NCBI GenBank assembly: GCA_034008185.1 | Contig: CM067084.1 | Location: 60,030,599-60,094,598 of the forward strand | Direction of reading: 5' to 3' | DNA: 64,000 bases | From: Gorsachius magnificus | Lineage: Eukaryota; Chordata; Aves; Pelecaniformes; Ardeidae | Shown: positions 49,801 to 61,888 of the stretch, in pieces | Numbering within the stretch: position 1 is the stretch's first letter | Layout of the letters: the number at the start of each line of letters is the position of its first letter | Program-made: the position numbers and the translations under genes | The notes under the pieces: model-generated | The model's input: only the letters and a program-made list of their open reading frames with translations | Database searches by the model: none | What the model was told of the DNA's origin: nothing

Positions 49801-52724
49801 CAATTATCTTTTGAGGAAAAAGACATTATTTAGCCTACTTTTTGTGCAGTTTTCTTTCTTTCTTTTAGCTGTTAAAATGCTAATTCTTTTTATTTGTTTG
49901 TTATCTTTGTAATAAGGCTTTCTGGTCTACTGAAGCTACCATTCATACCTGATGTTCACTCCTTGCTCCCTAAATTTCTTGCTGCACCAGATTCCAAATG
50001 AAGCTTCTTCCTGGAAACACACCATATTTTTATGATTGTCAAATATAGCTGCAACAACAGCGTTCCAATTTTAGAAAGTCACCATGAAATTCAGCATTCT
50101 TATTTTAGTCTCCCATGTTCATAAATACCTTCTATTCAAAATGTTGGTGTTCAAGTCTCCATATATATCTTATTAAATCACATAACTATGTAAGCAGTTC
50201 AATATAGTAGGAAGGGTAGTACATTCGTAAATGTCAGTACTTGGTAAGATTCAGTGTTATACTGTTCACCATTTGCTCAATAGCAATGTTTTCTTCTATA
50301 TTTGTTCTGTGTGCAGACGTGTGGTCACAGTAAATGATCGGCAAAATATAGATTTTCTTTTGTCTTGATTGGTCACTAAAGTAGAAGATTCCTTAAAGAG
50401 AAACTTCTAATACTGTACTTGTCAAAGTTGTGTAAAAAATAAAAAACAAAGTTGGAGAGAAAAATAAAACCTTGAGGGAGTAGAGCAAACAGAAAAAGGA
50501 TGAATGAAAAAAGAAAATTATATTTTAAAGCACTACACATGTTAGAAGAAAAAAAATCTCAAAGACTGAAAGCTAGAAAATTGGGTGAAAGAGAAAAAAG
50601 TATTATTTTTATTAAGACAGAAATATAAGGTGATGTATGGATCTACTTAAGGTTTGTAGATATAGAATCAATCCTGAGGCTGGATCATTGCAGCCATTTC
50701 TTTGAACATATTTACAACTCTTAAGTTCGTTGTGATTCTGGACAGGCCTAAAGACAGAAAAGTGCATTTGCTGAAGAACTAGTGAACAAAAGTCCAGCAG
50801 TCCAAATAAAATAAAATGTTTTAAATGTGCAGTTTTTCTGCACATTGCCCCAAAATGAAACTGCAGTCTTCCTGTCTGCAAATTCCCTTGAATGTGCTGA
50901 AAAGATTTATCTGGAGGAACACATGAGTAGCTTACAAACACAAAGCCAGCAGACATTCTACTGGAGATTACAGACCCTTATCTAATAGCTAAGCAGCTGC
51001 TGATGTCTGAGATATTCTCTACAGCTTTTGTGAACCTGAGAATCCCACCCTGCACTTCCAAGGAGATCAATAACCATCATCAGTACCACAGTATGGGAAA
51101 TTGAAGTGTGAAGCCTTCTATTTCTTAAATTAATGTTTTAGGATTTCTGCAATTGTGAATTGAACATACACAACCTAGCTACTAAACAGAAAGGCCATAC
51201 AATCTACTTTAATGACTACTTATATATTCTATATGTAGATGTATTTTATATCTTTAAATGTATTTTGGCAGTGGATAATACATGAGGGTCATGCATATAA
51301 TCACTTATTTCAACTTTTAGTTTTATTGCAATGATATTCTTTAGGTAGAGAAATAATTGCACTCAGAATGAGTACAGGAACACAGTTGGAGTTACTGCTG
51401 GGCACAGTAATAAAACACAGGTGATCACCTGTTCCTACCTATGCTGTGGAGGAGTTTCACTTAGGAAATATTTACTCTCCTAGAAAAGGCAGCACTGACC
51501 AGAAGCTCCGTGGCACTTCATCTCTCTCCAGTGTGAGAGCTCCTGACGCCCATCTCCAACTGGATTATAGATTCAGGAGAAACGGGGAATATTGGTCCTC
51601 ACTGCAGTGAGATCTTTTGGTTTAGTTCAGAACTCAACAGGGTTTTGAAGCTGTTGCCTTTCACAGGGCAGATATTCACCTGATTATGTGTCACTTGCCT
51701 TTTTTTCATTCTGAGTTTGGTAGGAGCTAGAAGACATTGCCTTACAGAGACGTAAAAGTCTAATCTGTACCTGTTGGATGAGCCTCCTCATGTGGAAACC
51801 AGGCCACAAAGGCAAAATGCCACTAGATGTTAAATGCTAAGTGGTATCTTGTCTCTCTATAAAATACAGAACCATAAATATAAGTAGCATATCTCTGTTT
51901 CCAGCATGGGCTGTAGCTAGGGTATTATCCTAAGAGACATGGACTGATACTCCTTCAAACAAAAAAATTTCACTTAGATTTCTTGCATTTTACTTGACTG
52001 TTATAACCATTGTACAATAGATGTAAGTGAATACCAGCAAATTTTTAAATAAAACTCAACTACTCACATAGTTTTGTAAGTATATGAGTTGTTTTCTGCT
52101 TGTTTGTGTGTTTGTTTTCTCCTTTGCTTGTTCTACTAGCCCTAGGAAATGAAATATGCAATTCAGGTCAGTTTAGTTCTATAAGAAACAGTTCTATTTT
52201 TGAAAAAAAAAATTAAGGGGAAGGAAGGAAAAAATACATATCTTTTAATAAGTATTTTACCTTGTGTCTTGTATTCAAAAAAAAGCATCAATCATTATCA
52301 CAGGTGTAAAAAAATATTTGGACTAGGTATTGTATGGGGAAACCCTATCATACAATATCAAGGAGAAAAACACAATGAAAGAAAAATCAACCACAGATAG
52401 GCATTCAAGATGGAAAATAAGAGTGCAATGATAAAAGTTGGTAACAATAAGCAAGTACTTATAATAGTGACACCATGTCAATCGACATATCAGCATTGTT
52501 TCAAGGATTGTCCCAAAATTAGAATTTCGGTTCCAGAACAAAAATAAAGTGTACACTCATTTTAGTACTCAGAAATAGCAAAACCTGAATCCTTATGAAA
52601 TCCTTTGATGGTGGAAGAAGAAAGAAAGAGGTATGGATGCATTGTTTCTCCAGAGGAGGCACAGACTCATTGTCAGGGATGATCCTTGAAAATTTGAACC
52701 AAAGCTCAGTTCTCCTTGTAATAT
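46826..52724. other. Long unique AT-rich stretch, no gene seen
   Basis: This is about 5.9 kb with no recognised transposon. The block 47090-47440 is a little richer in G and C and may be an old, unrecognisable repeat. The longest frame is 50612-50956 (minus, 114 codons), which shows no domain and no transmembrane or signal pattern that I can name. The frame at 49139-49339 (minus) is likewise unassigned. Confidence 0.5.
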
Positions 52725-53306
52725 TGTTGTACTTTTAAGCCCAGTAGGCAGCTCAGGCCCACACAGCTGCTCACTCACTCTGCACCAGTGAGATGGGGGA
52801 GAGAATCAGAAGGGTAAAAGTGAGAAAACTCATGGGTTGAGATAAAAACAGTTTAACAAGTAAAGCAAAGGCCGAACACTCAAACAAGAAGAAGAAGAAA
52901 TTCATTCACTACTTCCCATCAGCAGGCAGATATTTAGCCATCTCCAGGAAAGCAGGGCTTCATCACACTTAATGATTATTTGGGAAGAAAGACACCATGG
53001 TTCCAAACATATCTCTCATTCTTCCCCCAGCTTTTATGGCTGAGCATGATGTCATATAGTATGGGATATCCCTTTGACAGCTGGGGTCAGCTGTCTCAGC
53101 TGTTTCCCCTCACAGCTTCTTGCCCACCTCCAGCCTTCTCACTGGTGGAGCAGTGTGAGAAGTAGAAAGGGCCTTGATACTGTGTAAACACCCTTCAGCA
53201 ATACCTAAAACATTGGTGTGTTATTGATACTGTTCATCACAAATCCAAAACGGTACCACACAAACTACTATGAAGAAAAGTAACTGTCCCAGACAAAACT
53301 AATACA
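52725..53306 (-). mobile_element. Solo LTR, ERVL-like, subtype B (antisense)
   Basis: It begins TGTTGTACTTTTAAGCCCAGTAGGC (reverse of the U5 end) and ends GTCCCAGACAAAACTAATACA (reverse of the U3 start). The minus strand keeps ATGACATCATGCTCAGCCATAAAAGCTGGG. The polyadenylation signal is altered: the plus strand reads CAGTTTAACAAG, giving GTTAAA instead of ATTAAA. The central segment (CCATCAGCAGGCAGATATTTAGCCATCTCCAGG) matches the 31730 copy. Flanks AATAT and GATAC do not form a clear duplication. Confidence 0.92.
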
Positions 53307-56300
53307 GATACAAGCTCAAGCTTGGGACACGAACTTATTTTCAGGAAGATCGTCTCTCTGATATACATCAAAAATTTTATTTTGGGCCTGAGAAAAAGCA
53401 CTGTAGAACTTAATTCCTGGCTGCTTAGTTTTCCTTCATGCCAGATATTTTTACAGTTCAAAATCATTTATAGAAACATGACTGGCTGCTATACGTCAGA
53501 ACTATCAACAGCTATTGACATCCTGTTTAAGGGTTGTGACTTTTTAGCAGGTTAATAAATTAGTTATAGAAGAAAAGTATATCCTTATGTCTTTATTTAG
53601 TAGTTTGTAAGACGCTATTCTCATTTCTTTAATTATTGCCTGAAAGTTTCATCCTTTAATGTCAGTATAATTTCAACATAACTGAGAGAAACATAGATGA
53701 ACTGGCCAATAATAATTTTGCAGTTTGAGATTGAAAGAAACTTAATTCAATCTGAAAAAGATTTACAGTAATCTGTTCTGAGCCAAACATATTCCTTTGC
53801 TGAGTATCCCTTCATTTGCATATAGAGTACATAAAACATGAGCTGCCACACTAAAAAGAACAATGTATAAATGAAGACACAGTCAAAAGAAAAAGTTTGC
53901 AAACAGCCAATAGGATGAAATATGATCATACAAAATGTGTGCAAACAACTTTAATTTATGTACAAATTCATGTAAGTTATACTTTGTTGCTGGTTAATTC
54001 ATGAGGAAAGGAAGGGTTACATTGCAGGTCAATTAAAAAATTTGTAATTTGTCTCTACATTTTAATGAGGGTTTTAATGATTTTTCATTTAAAGTCAGAG
54101 AAAAATGCTGTGGGCATCAATAGGAGTAAGAATGGACTTTTAGCCAGCTGACGTGCAAAGAGTGTCTGCAAACCCTGGAAGAAGCATCTTTATTTAATAA
54201 CGAGGAACTGGTGTCCAGAACTTGGTAAGATTTGCTGGTAGGTAAGGCAAAACTCACAAACTCCCCCACTCTATCTGTAAACTCAAGTTTCTACATGTAG
54301 GAGCTACAGAATCACCTGAGAGACAAACAATGTGCATCCGCTGCCCCCACGCTAATTTCCACTTTACAAGGCACTTGATCTTCTTCAGAAGTCCTTACTT
54401 GAGTATATTTCTTTTCAGCTGACCTTGGACCACCCTTGAGGATTAGCAATGTGTTAAATAATTATGTCCAAGAAAGAACAGGCACAGTCAAAAGGGAACA
54501 TTTAATTTCTTCTTCCCACTTATAATAAATCAAGCGATGAGCACACATAAAGTAAGTCCAGGAAAAGAACATGAAACTCAAAACTCAGTCAAATTTTAAA
54601 AATGGAAGGATACTGCCTGACTTTCCCTAATGCTGCTGACTTCCTTTAAGCAGGGATGACAAATACGATGATCTGAGGTAATAAGCACATCTATCTTCTT
54701 TTGGTTTAATGGTAAATGGAAGTGTTCTCAGCAACGGGAAGGAAAAATATCTCGGAAACACACAAACAAAAAACCCAAGAAAGAGTAAGTGGAGAACATA
54801 TTTAAATCACAGTAGCAGCCTAACACACATTACAAGATGTCATTCATTTATACCACATCTCAGGCTTATAAATGTGAATATAATGACACCAATCATTTGT
54901 TAATGCTAACAGCAACCCTTTGTAATGTTTATACCTAAATTCATCTGCTGCATATCTAAAAGGAAAAGTTGGCTTCCACTTAGAAAAAGTTGAATTGATT
55001 TCAGATTGAATTTTATATAAATTATAAAAAAATCTCATCCCTGTGTATAAGTATTCACAGGAGAGTCCCATAATTGCTGCCAGGCTTTTCCAAAGCCAAG
55101 GAAGAACTGATTTGGCTCAGCATAGCCTGAAGGTTGGAAACCACTGCTCTAGGCAAAAGACATGATGGATGTTCATCTATTATCTTACCCTATGTGTGTG
55201 TGTGCGTGCGGTAGGCTATGCCACTTTTAGCTGGGAGAAAAATAAAACATAAAAATTCCAGAGACTTTATTTTTAGTCTAATACTTGAGGGTTAGTTTCT
55301 AGGTTTAAAATTAATTGGTCTAGAAACATATAAATTTACCCTCATCTGAATTCCAGTTAGCAGCAGATTTATATTTATTAATGTAAAGAAATAAATTATT
55401 CTAAAAACTTCATAGTAAAATACTAACACCCTTCATTTTTAGTGACCTGAATTTAACTTTAAAAATTAGCTTGTCATTATTTATAATTACAAGATTAAGT
55501 TATACAGAAACTTTGGGCTGAATTCCTTGGGTGGAAGCTCAGTAAAATCTACAATTTATAGACAATAAGTCAAAGCAGTCAGGGAGGAGATGAAGCAAAA
55601 ATGTATCTATCATCTGTTTCATTTTTGTAGAGACATAGGTGCCCTTGCTGCAAATGCTTAGGAAAGGTTCAGTGAAAGTTGTGAATTTATGTGAATATTC
55701 ACAAATCAGTGAGACAACTCACACATCGAGTTATGTTTTCAAATTTATGTGCAAAGGTAAAGAAAATGTGGGAAGGAAGATGGAATGACGTTGGAAGAGA
55801 AATGGGGTTGCTTGTAAGACAGACCTTTTTTGGAACAACTGCTAGGAGTTAAGGAAAGCTGCAAAATAAAGGTTTGTTTTGCTTTGTTTTGTTTTTTCTT
55901 TTTCACTTTGATTTTGATTTTTTTTTCCTTTTCTTTTTTTCCCTGTATATCAGCTACATTCAAATGAAGTTTTAATTTAGTTTCATCTGGCAGGTTAACT
56001 TGAGATGAAATGCTGAATCTGTCCTGTCTTTGACAGCCATAGAAGGTATTGGCTAACCTCAGTAAGAAACATATCTTTTCTCACAGTAAAGAAAAAAGTT
56101 TGAGCACAGTTTTAGAAATAGCCACTGTTAAGAATTACTGATAACAGCCCTTGATTACTCGTGCATGTATCAAACACTTTTGTAAAGCATCTTACAATCA
56201 TGTAACAATACTAGTTTTAATTTGAATATAGTATTGAGGTTTGTGTGCTTGTCCTTTCTATAAAGAATAAATTCCAGAGGGAAAAAACATTATTTCATTT

Positions 56301-57653
56301 GCAAGGTCTGGATTCTTAAAGTGAAAGTTGATGGTTCTGTCTTATTTCTTACCAAACATTACCAGATTACATATATTTTTTTCTTTATTAGGACTCTTAT
56401 CTGATAATAAGCACAATAACTACAGATATTAAACTGTCCTATATTCCTAAGATTACTGAGGCAATGCTTGGTTCCTGTAACATAGAAAAAATGTATTGCT
56501 TTTATTTGTGTTCTGTTCATCCTTTGGAAAAAGATAAATCTGTTTTAAAACAGTTTTATCTGATTGTTTAAATAAAAGGAATTAATGTACACTTATTTGT
56601 TCTTGATCATAACACACATCATTTCTTCAAATGAAACTGGTCTGCTTTTAGAAAAAGAAACTTTGCAGAAGTTAGACATTTTATCTCCTTTTTACAGAAA
56701 TGTATAATAAGCCTCTCAGATGTTTAATTTTTCTGCAATGACTCTTTCTACTTACTAGCATTTTCTTTTCTATTTCAGTCTTTTGTGTTTTATTATTACA
56801 GACTATGTTAGTAAAGTTAATTGTTTTCTCATATATCAGTGAAAATCCTATTTTATTAATAATAAAAATAATAAACTTGAAATAGTCAACTCTGCAGCTG
56901 CTTCTTACACATAGGATCTACAAATGTCCTGTAGACATAGTTTATATGTCTGTGCATTGTGTGCTTTTGTATCTTCTGTGTGTGACCTTCTGAAAAGCAA
57001 TGACAAATTAGAAGTGCATTGTAAAATAGTAAAATCTCTGAGCCACTCAATAGAGTAAGACCTCATTAATTTCTTCCCGCACACACATGTACTCAATCTG
57101 AACAATTGCTGAAGACCATTCAGTGAGTTTTGTCTGCATCTTATAATTAAAAGAAAAAAAAGATATTATTTCATGATTTAGTGGGTTTTTTCAACGAACA
57201 TTTCTGTTCATACAATCTTCTTACTGTAAACTGATGTTTTATAATAAATGTTTTCCTTGTAAGCTTAGTTATTCTCAATAGTGCATGTGGAAATGCAGTT
57301 TCAGTCTCGTTTATGTATATATTCTGCATCATGAGTATTCAACATTACCCTGGTGCAAACCTTGAGGCTGGTAAGGATAGTAATGTTCTTGGTGTACCAC
57401 AACTTAGTTACAGAGGTGGACAGCAGCAGGAATTTTGATATCTGTAGCATTTAAAGAAGGTCCTAGAAGTTTTGAGTCTTTCCAGGCTATGCAACACCTC
57501 AGTGAAAGTTTCCATTATCTAAGTTTTGAATGCAGTCTTCAAAAATCTTTTTATTCCAAGACTTCAGTTAAGATCTTTAATGAAAATAACCTATAATCCT
57601 TGCCTGGTCACAGGTTTTCATTCCTTTTCACTATGTGATATTACTACACTTAA
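53307..57653. other. Unique AT-rich sequence with simple repeats, no gene seen
   Basis: No exon was recognised. It holds a short TG run (55192-55210), a TTTTG-type run near 55870-55895 and pyrimidine-rich sequence to 55945. A possible hAT transposon terminus near 55080-55152 is listed separately. Confidence 0.5.
55080..55152. mobile_element. Possible hAT (Charlie-like) DNA transposon terminus
   Basis: The end AAGGTTGGAAACCACTGCTCTAGG resembles the reverse of the CAGTGGTTCTCAACC terminal motif of hAT elements, followed by a CTCTAGG-like target site. Only this one end is recognisable, and the match includes substitutions, so it is a weak call. Confidence 0.3.
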
Positions 57654-58372
57654 GATCATAGGATAGTTCAGTTTACCAGGGACATCAGGAGGTCTCAAGT
57701 CCAACTTCTTGCACTTGACAGAGCCAGCTCTGAGGTCAGACCAGGTTACTCAGATCTTGATCCAGTTGGTTCTTAAAAACACCAAGGACAGAGCCTTTAC
57801 AAGATCTCAGGGCAGCCTGTTTCACTGCTTGCAGAAAAAGTTTCTCTCATTTCAGATTATGTCTCTTGTACCTTGTCTTCCCACCATGGAACACTGTGAA
57901 CGGCCTGTCTGTCTCGATGAACCTAGGGGATTAGAGCCATCTCTTCTCCAGTCTGAACATTCCCAGATCCTTCAGCCTCTCCTCATAGAACAAGTGCTCC
58001 AGCTCCTGACCACACTGCTGACTTTCTGCTGAACTTGCTCCAATTAACCAATGCCTTTGATTAACTGGGGTCCCCAAAATTGGACACCAGACTCTAGATA
58101 CAGTCTCACGAATGCTGAGGAGAGGGCTATAATCACTTCTCTTTGACTTCTTGGCCATTATTCTATTAGTACAACTCAAGAGGCTCTTGGCCTTCTGTGC
58201 TGCACAGGCATACTGCTGGCTCATGTCCAGCTTGCTGTCTACCAGCACCGCCAGGTCTTTCCCAGCAGAGCTGCTCCCCTGCTAGTTAGGTCCCAGCTTC
58301 TGTTTCTCCATGGATGCTCTTTCTTCCCAAGTGCAGGACTTGTCATTTGTCCTTGTTGAATTTCATGAACAG
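57654..58372 (-). mobile_element. Old CR1 LINE fragment (antisense)
   Basis: It reads AAGATCATAGGATAGTTCAG, GACATCAGGAGGTCTCAAGTCCAAC, CTGAACATTCCCAGATCCTTCAGCCTCTCCTC, and CATACTGCTGGCTCATGTCCAGCTTGCTGTCTACCAGCACC. This is the antisense layout of a CR1 3' region and ORF2 tail. The minus frame 57931-58248 translates part of ORF2 (MLVDSKLDMSQQYACAAQKA). The tail repeat is nearly lost and substitutions are frequent, so this is one of the oldest CR1 copies here. Confidence 0.9.
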
Positions 58373-60928
58373 AGATAACTAAATTTTGCATTATACTTTT
58401 TATTTATTGCTCTTTCAGTTTTGGTCTTTTGTGGATCTGTTTAAGAGAAACCTTTGGGCTAATATGCACAGGATTCAGACAAGAAAGTGATGCCAGTATC
58501 TGAGCTGTGACTGCAGAAACCCTTATCAGGTTGGTAACGTGGCTTTTCTAAAGCAACTACAGAACTTCTGGACCCAAAATAGTAACTGTGCTCTGTAAAA
58601 TATATACTTGTTCTCCATTTCAGCACCATTCACTCAAACAAGCCTTGAAGCATTTTCTCCATGGTCATGAAGAGGCCATCTTGCCCTACAAGAAAAAAAA
58701 TTTACTTGTATTTTCTTTATGAACTATACTGGATGGAGGCCAAAGTTTTTTGAGATTGATACACTAAATGAGAGTAAATAAAACTGAGGAAAAGTATATT
58801 AATAAATTTAAAAGAAAATCACAAAATGCTAATGAATAAACAGAGGAAGCAAGTGGAGTTTCTCAGAAAAGTGAGAGTAAAAGTGCAATAACTGTAATTC
58901 TCATGCTGCCTGAGTCTGATCAAGACCAAGGAGTAAGCATTACTCTTTTAATCTCCAACTCCTTATTTCTACATTCAGGTAGTCATCTAACAAAAACTAT
59001 TCTTTTCTGTTTTAAAAGAACTGTAGCAGCACTGCTCTTATGAAGCATAAAAACCTTTTCCAGTTGCCTTCTTAGTTGCTGATATTTAAATGACTTACAG
59101 GTAATCACAATGAATCTCTTAAATATTTAAAATTAACTGAAGCAAGTCACTTACAAGCAAGCTCTTTGTGTTTGCTACCCCGAGGAATGAGTTCTTCTTG
59201 CTCATTGTGGAACTAAATGGCTTTGGGTCCTTTTTCCCCTTTTTTATGTATTCATGTTTAAATATATATCTATGGCAGGAGTGTTTGGGGGGGGCTGCAT
59301 GTCTCTTTAGATAATAACATGGATTTTTATGTGTGCTCTTGTTCAAGATTAAAACAAGCTTTAAAATTTTTTTTTTCTTAAATTGGTTCTGGCTTTTACT
59401 AATCAAAAATTTATCCTGAAAGAGACAGACATACATATGTATGTACATGATCATTTATTTATGGAGAAAAGTGGCTAAAATAGATATGAATATAACCAAA
59501 TATTTGAACTTGGAATGAGAATAATAAATTGAAAGTAGAGAGCGGTTTCTGTACTGTATCTCCTGAGAGATGCATCAAGGAACAATCAGCTTAAGAGAAA
59601 AAACATATCCTTATCCCTACTTGTAATGAAATGGCCAATTCCCTTTTATTTCTATGCAGCTGAACATATTAAATATTCTGTAGTTATCTGTAATAGAAAA
59701 GTTCAGCACCATCATCAGTTTAGTGTATGCAGACATATTTATATCTGCAAGTATGTTTATGCAAGTGCATAGAGTGCCTGTCACTTGTCTGTTAACTAGA
59801 ACACAAATACCTTATACTGAATGACAGAAGAATAGAATTTAAATAAATATGTTTTGTGAATATTCAGTTTTAATATCAGGACCCTTATATCAAGCTATGA
59901 GCTCATGCCAGATTCCTGCATGAAATTATACATATACTGCTTGGTTAAATGAATGGCCATGCAGCATTTCCATTCTGTCAGCATTTTCCTTAGAACAAAG
60001 AACTTTTGTGGTTTAAAGCAATGTTTTCATACATAAATAAAATAAACACCTGTCACTAATGAGAAAAGGCTAGATTGGGTTTTCTGTATTTAATATTTTT
60101 TCTTTTTTTCTATTCTATTATTCTTTTATTTCTTAATAATAGGTGGAAGGTATTTTTATTTTTTTTTAATTACAGTGACATTCTCTACAGTCTTTCTAGA
60201 TGATTAAACCAGTAATATCTTAATAAGACAAAGAGCCTATCTTAAACCCTATGGAGCAAGGATGCTAAAGTGATACAATCATTATAGAGATTTACAAACA
60301 CAAGAGGGACATACTGAAGTAAAGGAAATTATTCCTAGTTAATTATTAAAGAAATGGAAACGAACAAATGAAATTAATTTTAAATATTTTATGGGACCAG
60401 GCAACATCATGACCTTGTGGTCACATTTTCTAAAATTATTTGTTAAAAAATTGAAACTTCCTATTCAGATCATAGAGATTGTGATTATTTTTAAAGCCAT
60501 TGTGGTTGAGTAGCAGCATTTTTCTTCCTTAAATCAGTCTTTTATATTACCCATAGTTTGTGCTTTGTGGTAAAACTTGCTACTAAATTTGGCTTTAGGC
60601 CAGAAAGAACAGCATATTCTTTTCTATAGCAGTATCTTCCTATGATGTTCTTGTTTCTTGTGAATTGCAAACTCAGATGGCTAACTAGAGTCGTTTATTT
60701 CCCTCCCAAGTTTTGGGGGCTTTTTTAGGATTTATTTTTTGTTAAGTTTAGTTGCATGCTAAGATTTTTGATACAGTATTAAATTTACTCTTCACTTAAT
60801 CTCCTGTTATCAGAGTTGTCCTGCATATATATGTAATATATAAATATGTATATATGTAATACAAAATGTATATGTATATATTTATCTCTGTATGTAATTA
60901 AATATGCATTTAAATCAAAAGAAAATTG
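58373..60928. other. Unique AT-rich sequence, no gene seen
   Basis: No exon or transposon was recognised. The frame 59119-59454 (minus, 111 codons) is Lys-rich low-complexity sequence. A TA/TG-rich microsatellite-like stretch occupies about 60825-60885. Confidence 0.55.
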
Positions 60929-60984
60929 TCAAAGTTTAACCCCAGCCATCTACAAATCACCACCCAGCCGCTCACTCACTCCTG
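60929..60984 (-). mobile_element. ERVL-like LTR end fragment (antisense)
   Basis: TGTCAAAGTTTAACCCCAGCC ... CACCCAGCCGCTCACTCACTCC is the reverse of the U5 end seen at 7330-7386 and 46770-46825. Only about 55 bp remain before CR1 sequence starts. Confidence 0.8.
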
Positions 60985-60989
60985 ACACA

Positions 60990-61677
60990 GCAGGCAAGTG
61001 AGCCAACTAGAGAAGGCACCCCGCCTGGACCTGTTGTTTACAAACAGAGAAGGGCTTATGGGTGATGTGACAAATGGAGGCTGTCTTGGGCACAGCAATC
61101 ATGAAGTGGCAGAGGTTTTGATTCTTGGAGGAATAAGGAGGGGGGTCAGCAGAACTGATACCTTGGACTTCTGGAGGGCAGACTTTGGCCTGTTTAGGGG
61201 CCTGGTTGACAGAGTGCCTTTGGAGGCAGTCCTGAAGGGCAAAGGACTCCAGAAAGGCCAGACATTCTTCAAGAAGGAAATCTTAAAGATGCAGGAGCAG
61301 GCCGTCCCCATGTGTTGAAAGGTGAGCTGGCAGGGAAGAAGACCAGCCTAGCTGAACAGAGAGCTTTGGCTGGGACTCAGGAAAAAAGGAGAGTTTATGA
61401 CCTTTGGAAGAAGGGGCAGGCCACTCAGGAGGACTACAGGGATGTCGTGAGATTATGCAGGGAGAAAATTAGAAGGGCCGAAGCCCAGCTAGAACTTACC
61501 TAGCTACTGCCATAAAAAAAAAAAAAAAATGTTTCTATAAATACATCAACAACAAAAGGACGGCTAAGGATAATCTCCATCCTTTACTGGATACAGGGTA
61601 ACCAGGTAAGGCTGAGGTACTTAATGCCTTCTTTGCCTCAGTCTTTAACAGTAACTCTAGTTGTTCTGGGAGTACCC
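60990..61677 (+). pseudogene. CR1 LINE ORF2 fragment: end of endonuclease domain and linker to reverse transcriptase
   Basis: The frame 60998-61318 (106 codons) carries the end of the endonuclease domain: residues 10-16 LDLLFTN, then HSNHEVAE at 32-39. In active CR1-type endonucleases the motif here is SDH. This copy has SNH, so a catalytic Asp is replaced. A frame change near 61318 is followed by 61312-61503, with KKRRVYDLWKKGQATQED-type sequence and an in-frame stop. Decayed text matching CR1 (LNAFFASVF) continues at about 61620-61650. A 16-bp poly(A) run interrupts at 61514-61529. This is the most upstream CR1 portion in the window: all other copies are 3' ends. The fragment has lost its reverse-transcriptase core and 3' end. 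Confidence 0.92.
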
Positions 61678-61738
61678 AGCTGTGCTAGTAAGAGATCAGT
61701 GTTTCAAAAGAGACATTTCCAAAGGGTGATGAGGGGTG
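61678..61738 (+). repeat. Approx. 60-bp segment also present near 26.45 kb (inverted)
   Basis: AGATCAGTGTTTCAAAAGAGACATTTCC and the adjoining AGGGT.ATGAGGGGTG match the reverse complement of 26444-26508 with only a few differences. Here it sits between a CR1 fragment and a retroviral LTR end. At 26.45 kb it sits in an unassigned GC-rich block left of a provirus. Confidence 0.8.
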
Positions 61739-61888
61739 ACAGTAATTGGTGAATGGTCTCTCCCTGTACTTATCTTGACCCACGAGCCTTTCATTGTATT
61801 TTCTCCCCTGTCCAGTTGAGGAGAAGGGAGAATGATAGAGTGGCTTTGGGGGCACCTGGCATCCAGCCTGGGTCAACCCACCACATAC
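61733..61888 (+). mobile_element. LTR 3'-end fragment of the family at 28268-29221
   Basis: It reads GTGACAGTAATTGGTGAATGGTCTC ... TTGTATTTTCTCCCCTGTCCAG ... GGCACCTGGCATCCAGCCTGGGTCAACCCACCACA. This is the reverse complement of 28268-28420. It identifies CCACCACA as the family's downstream end, which helps fix the boundary of the 28268 copy. Confidence 0.88.
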
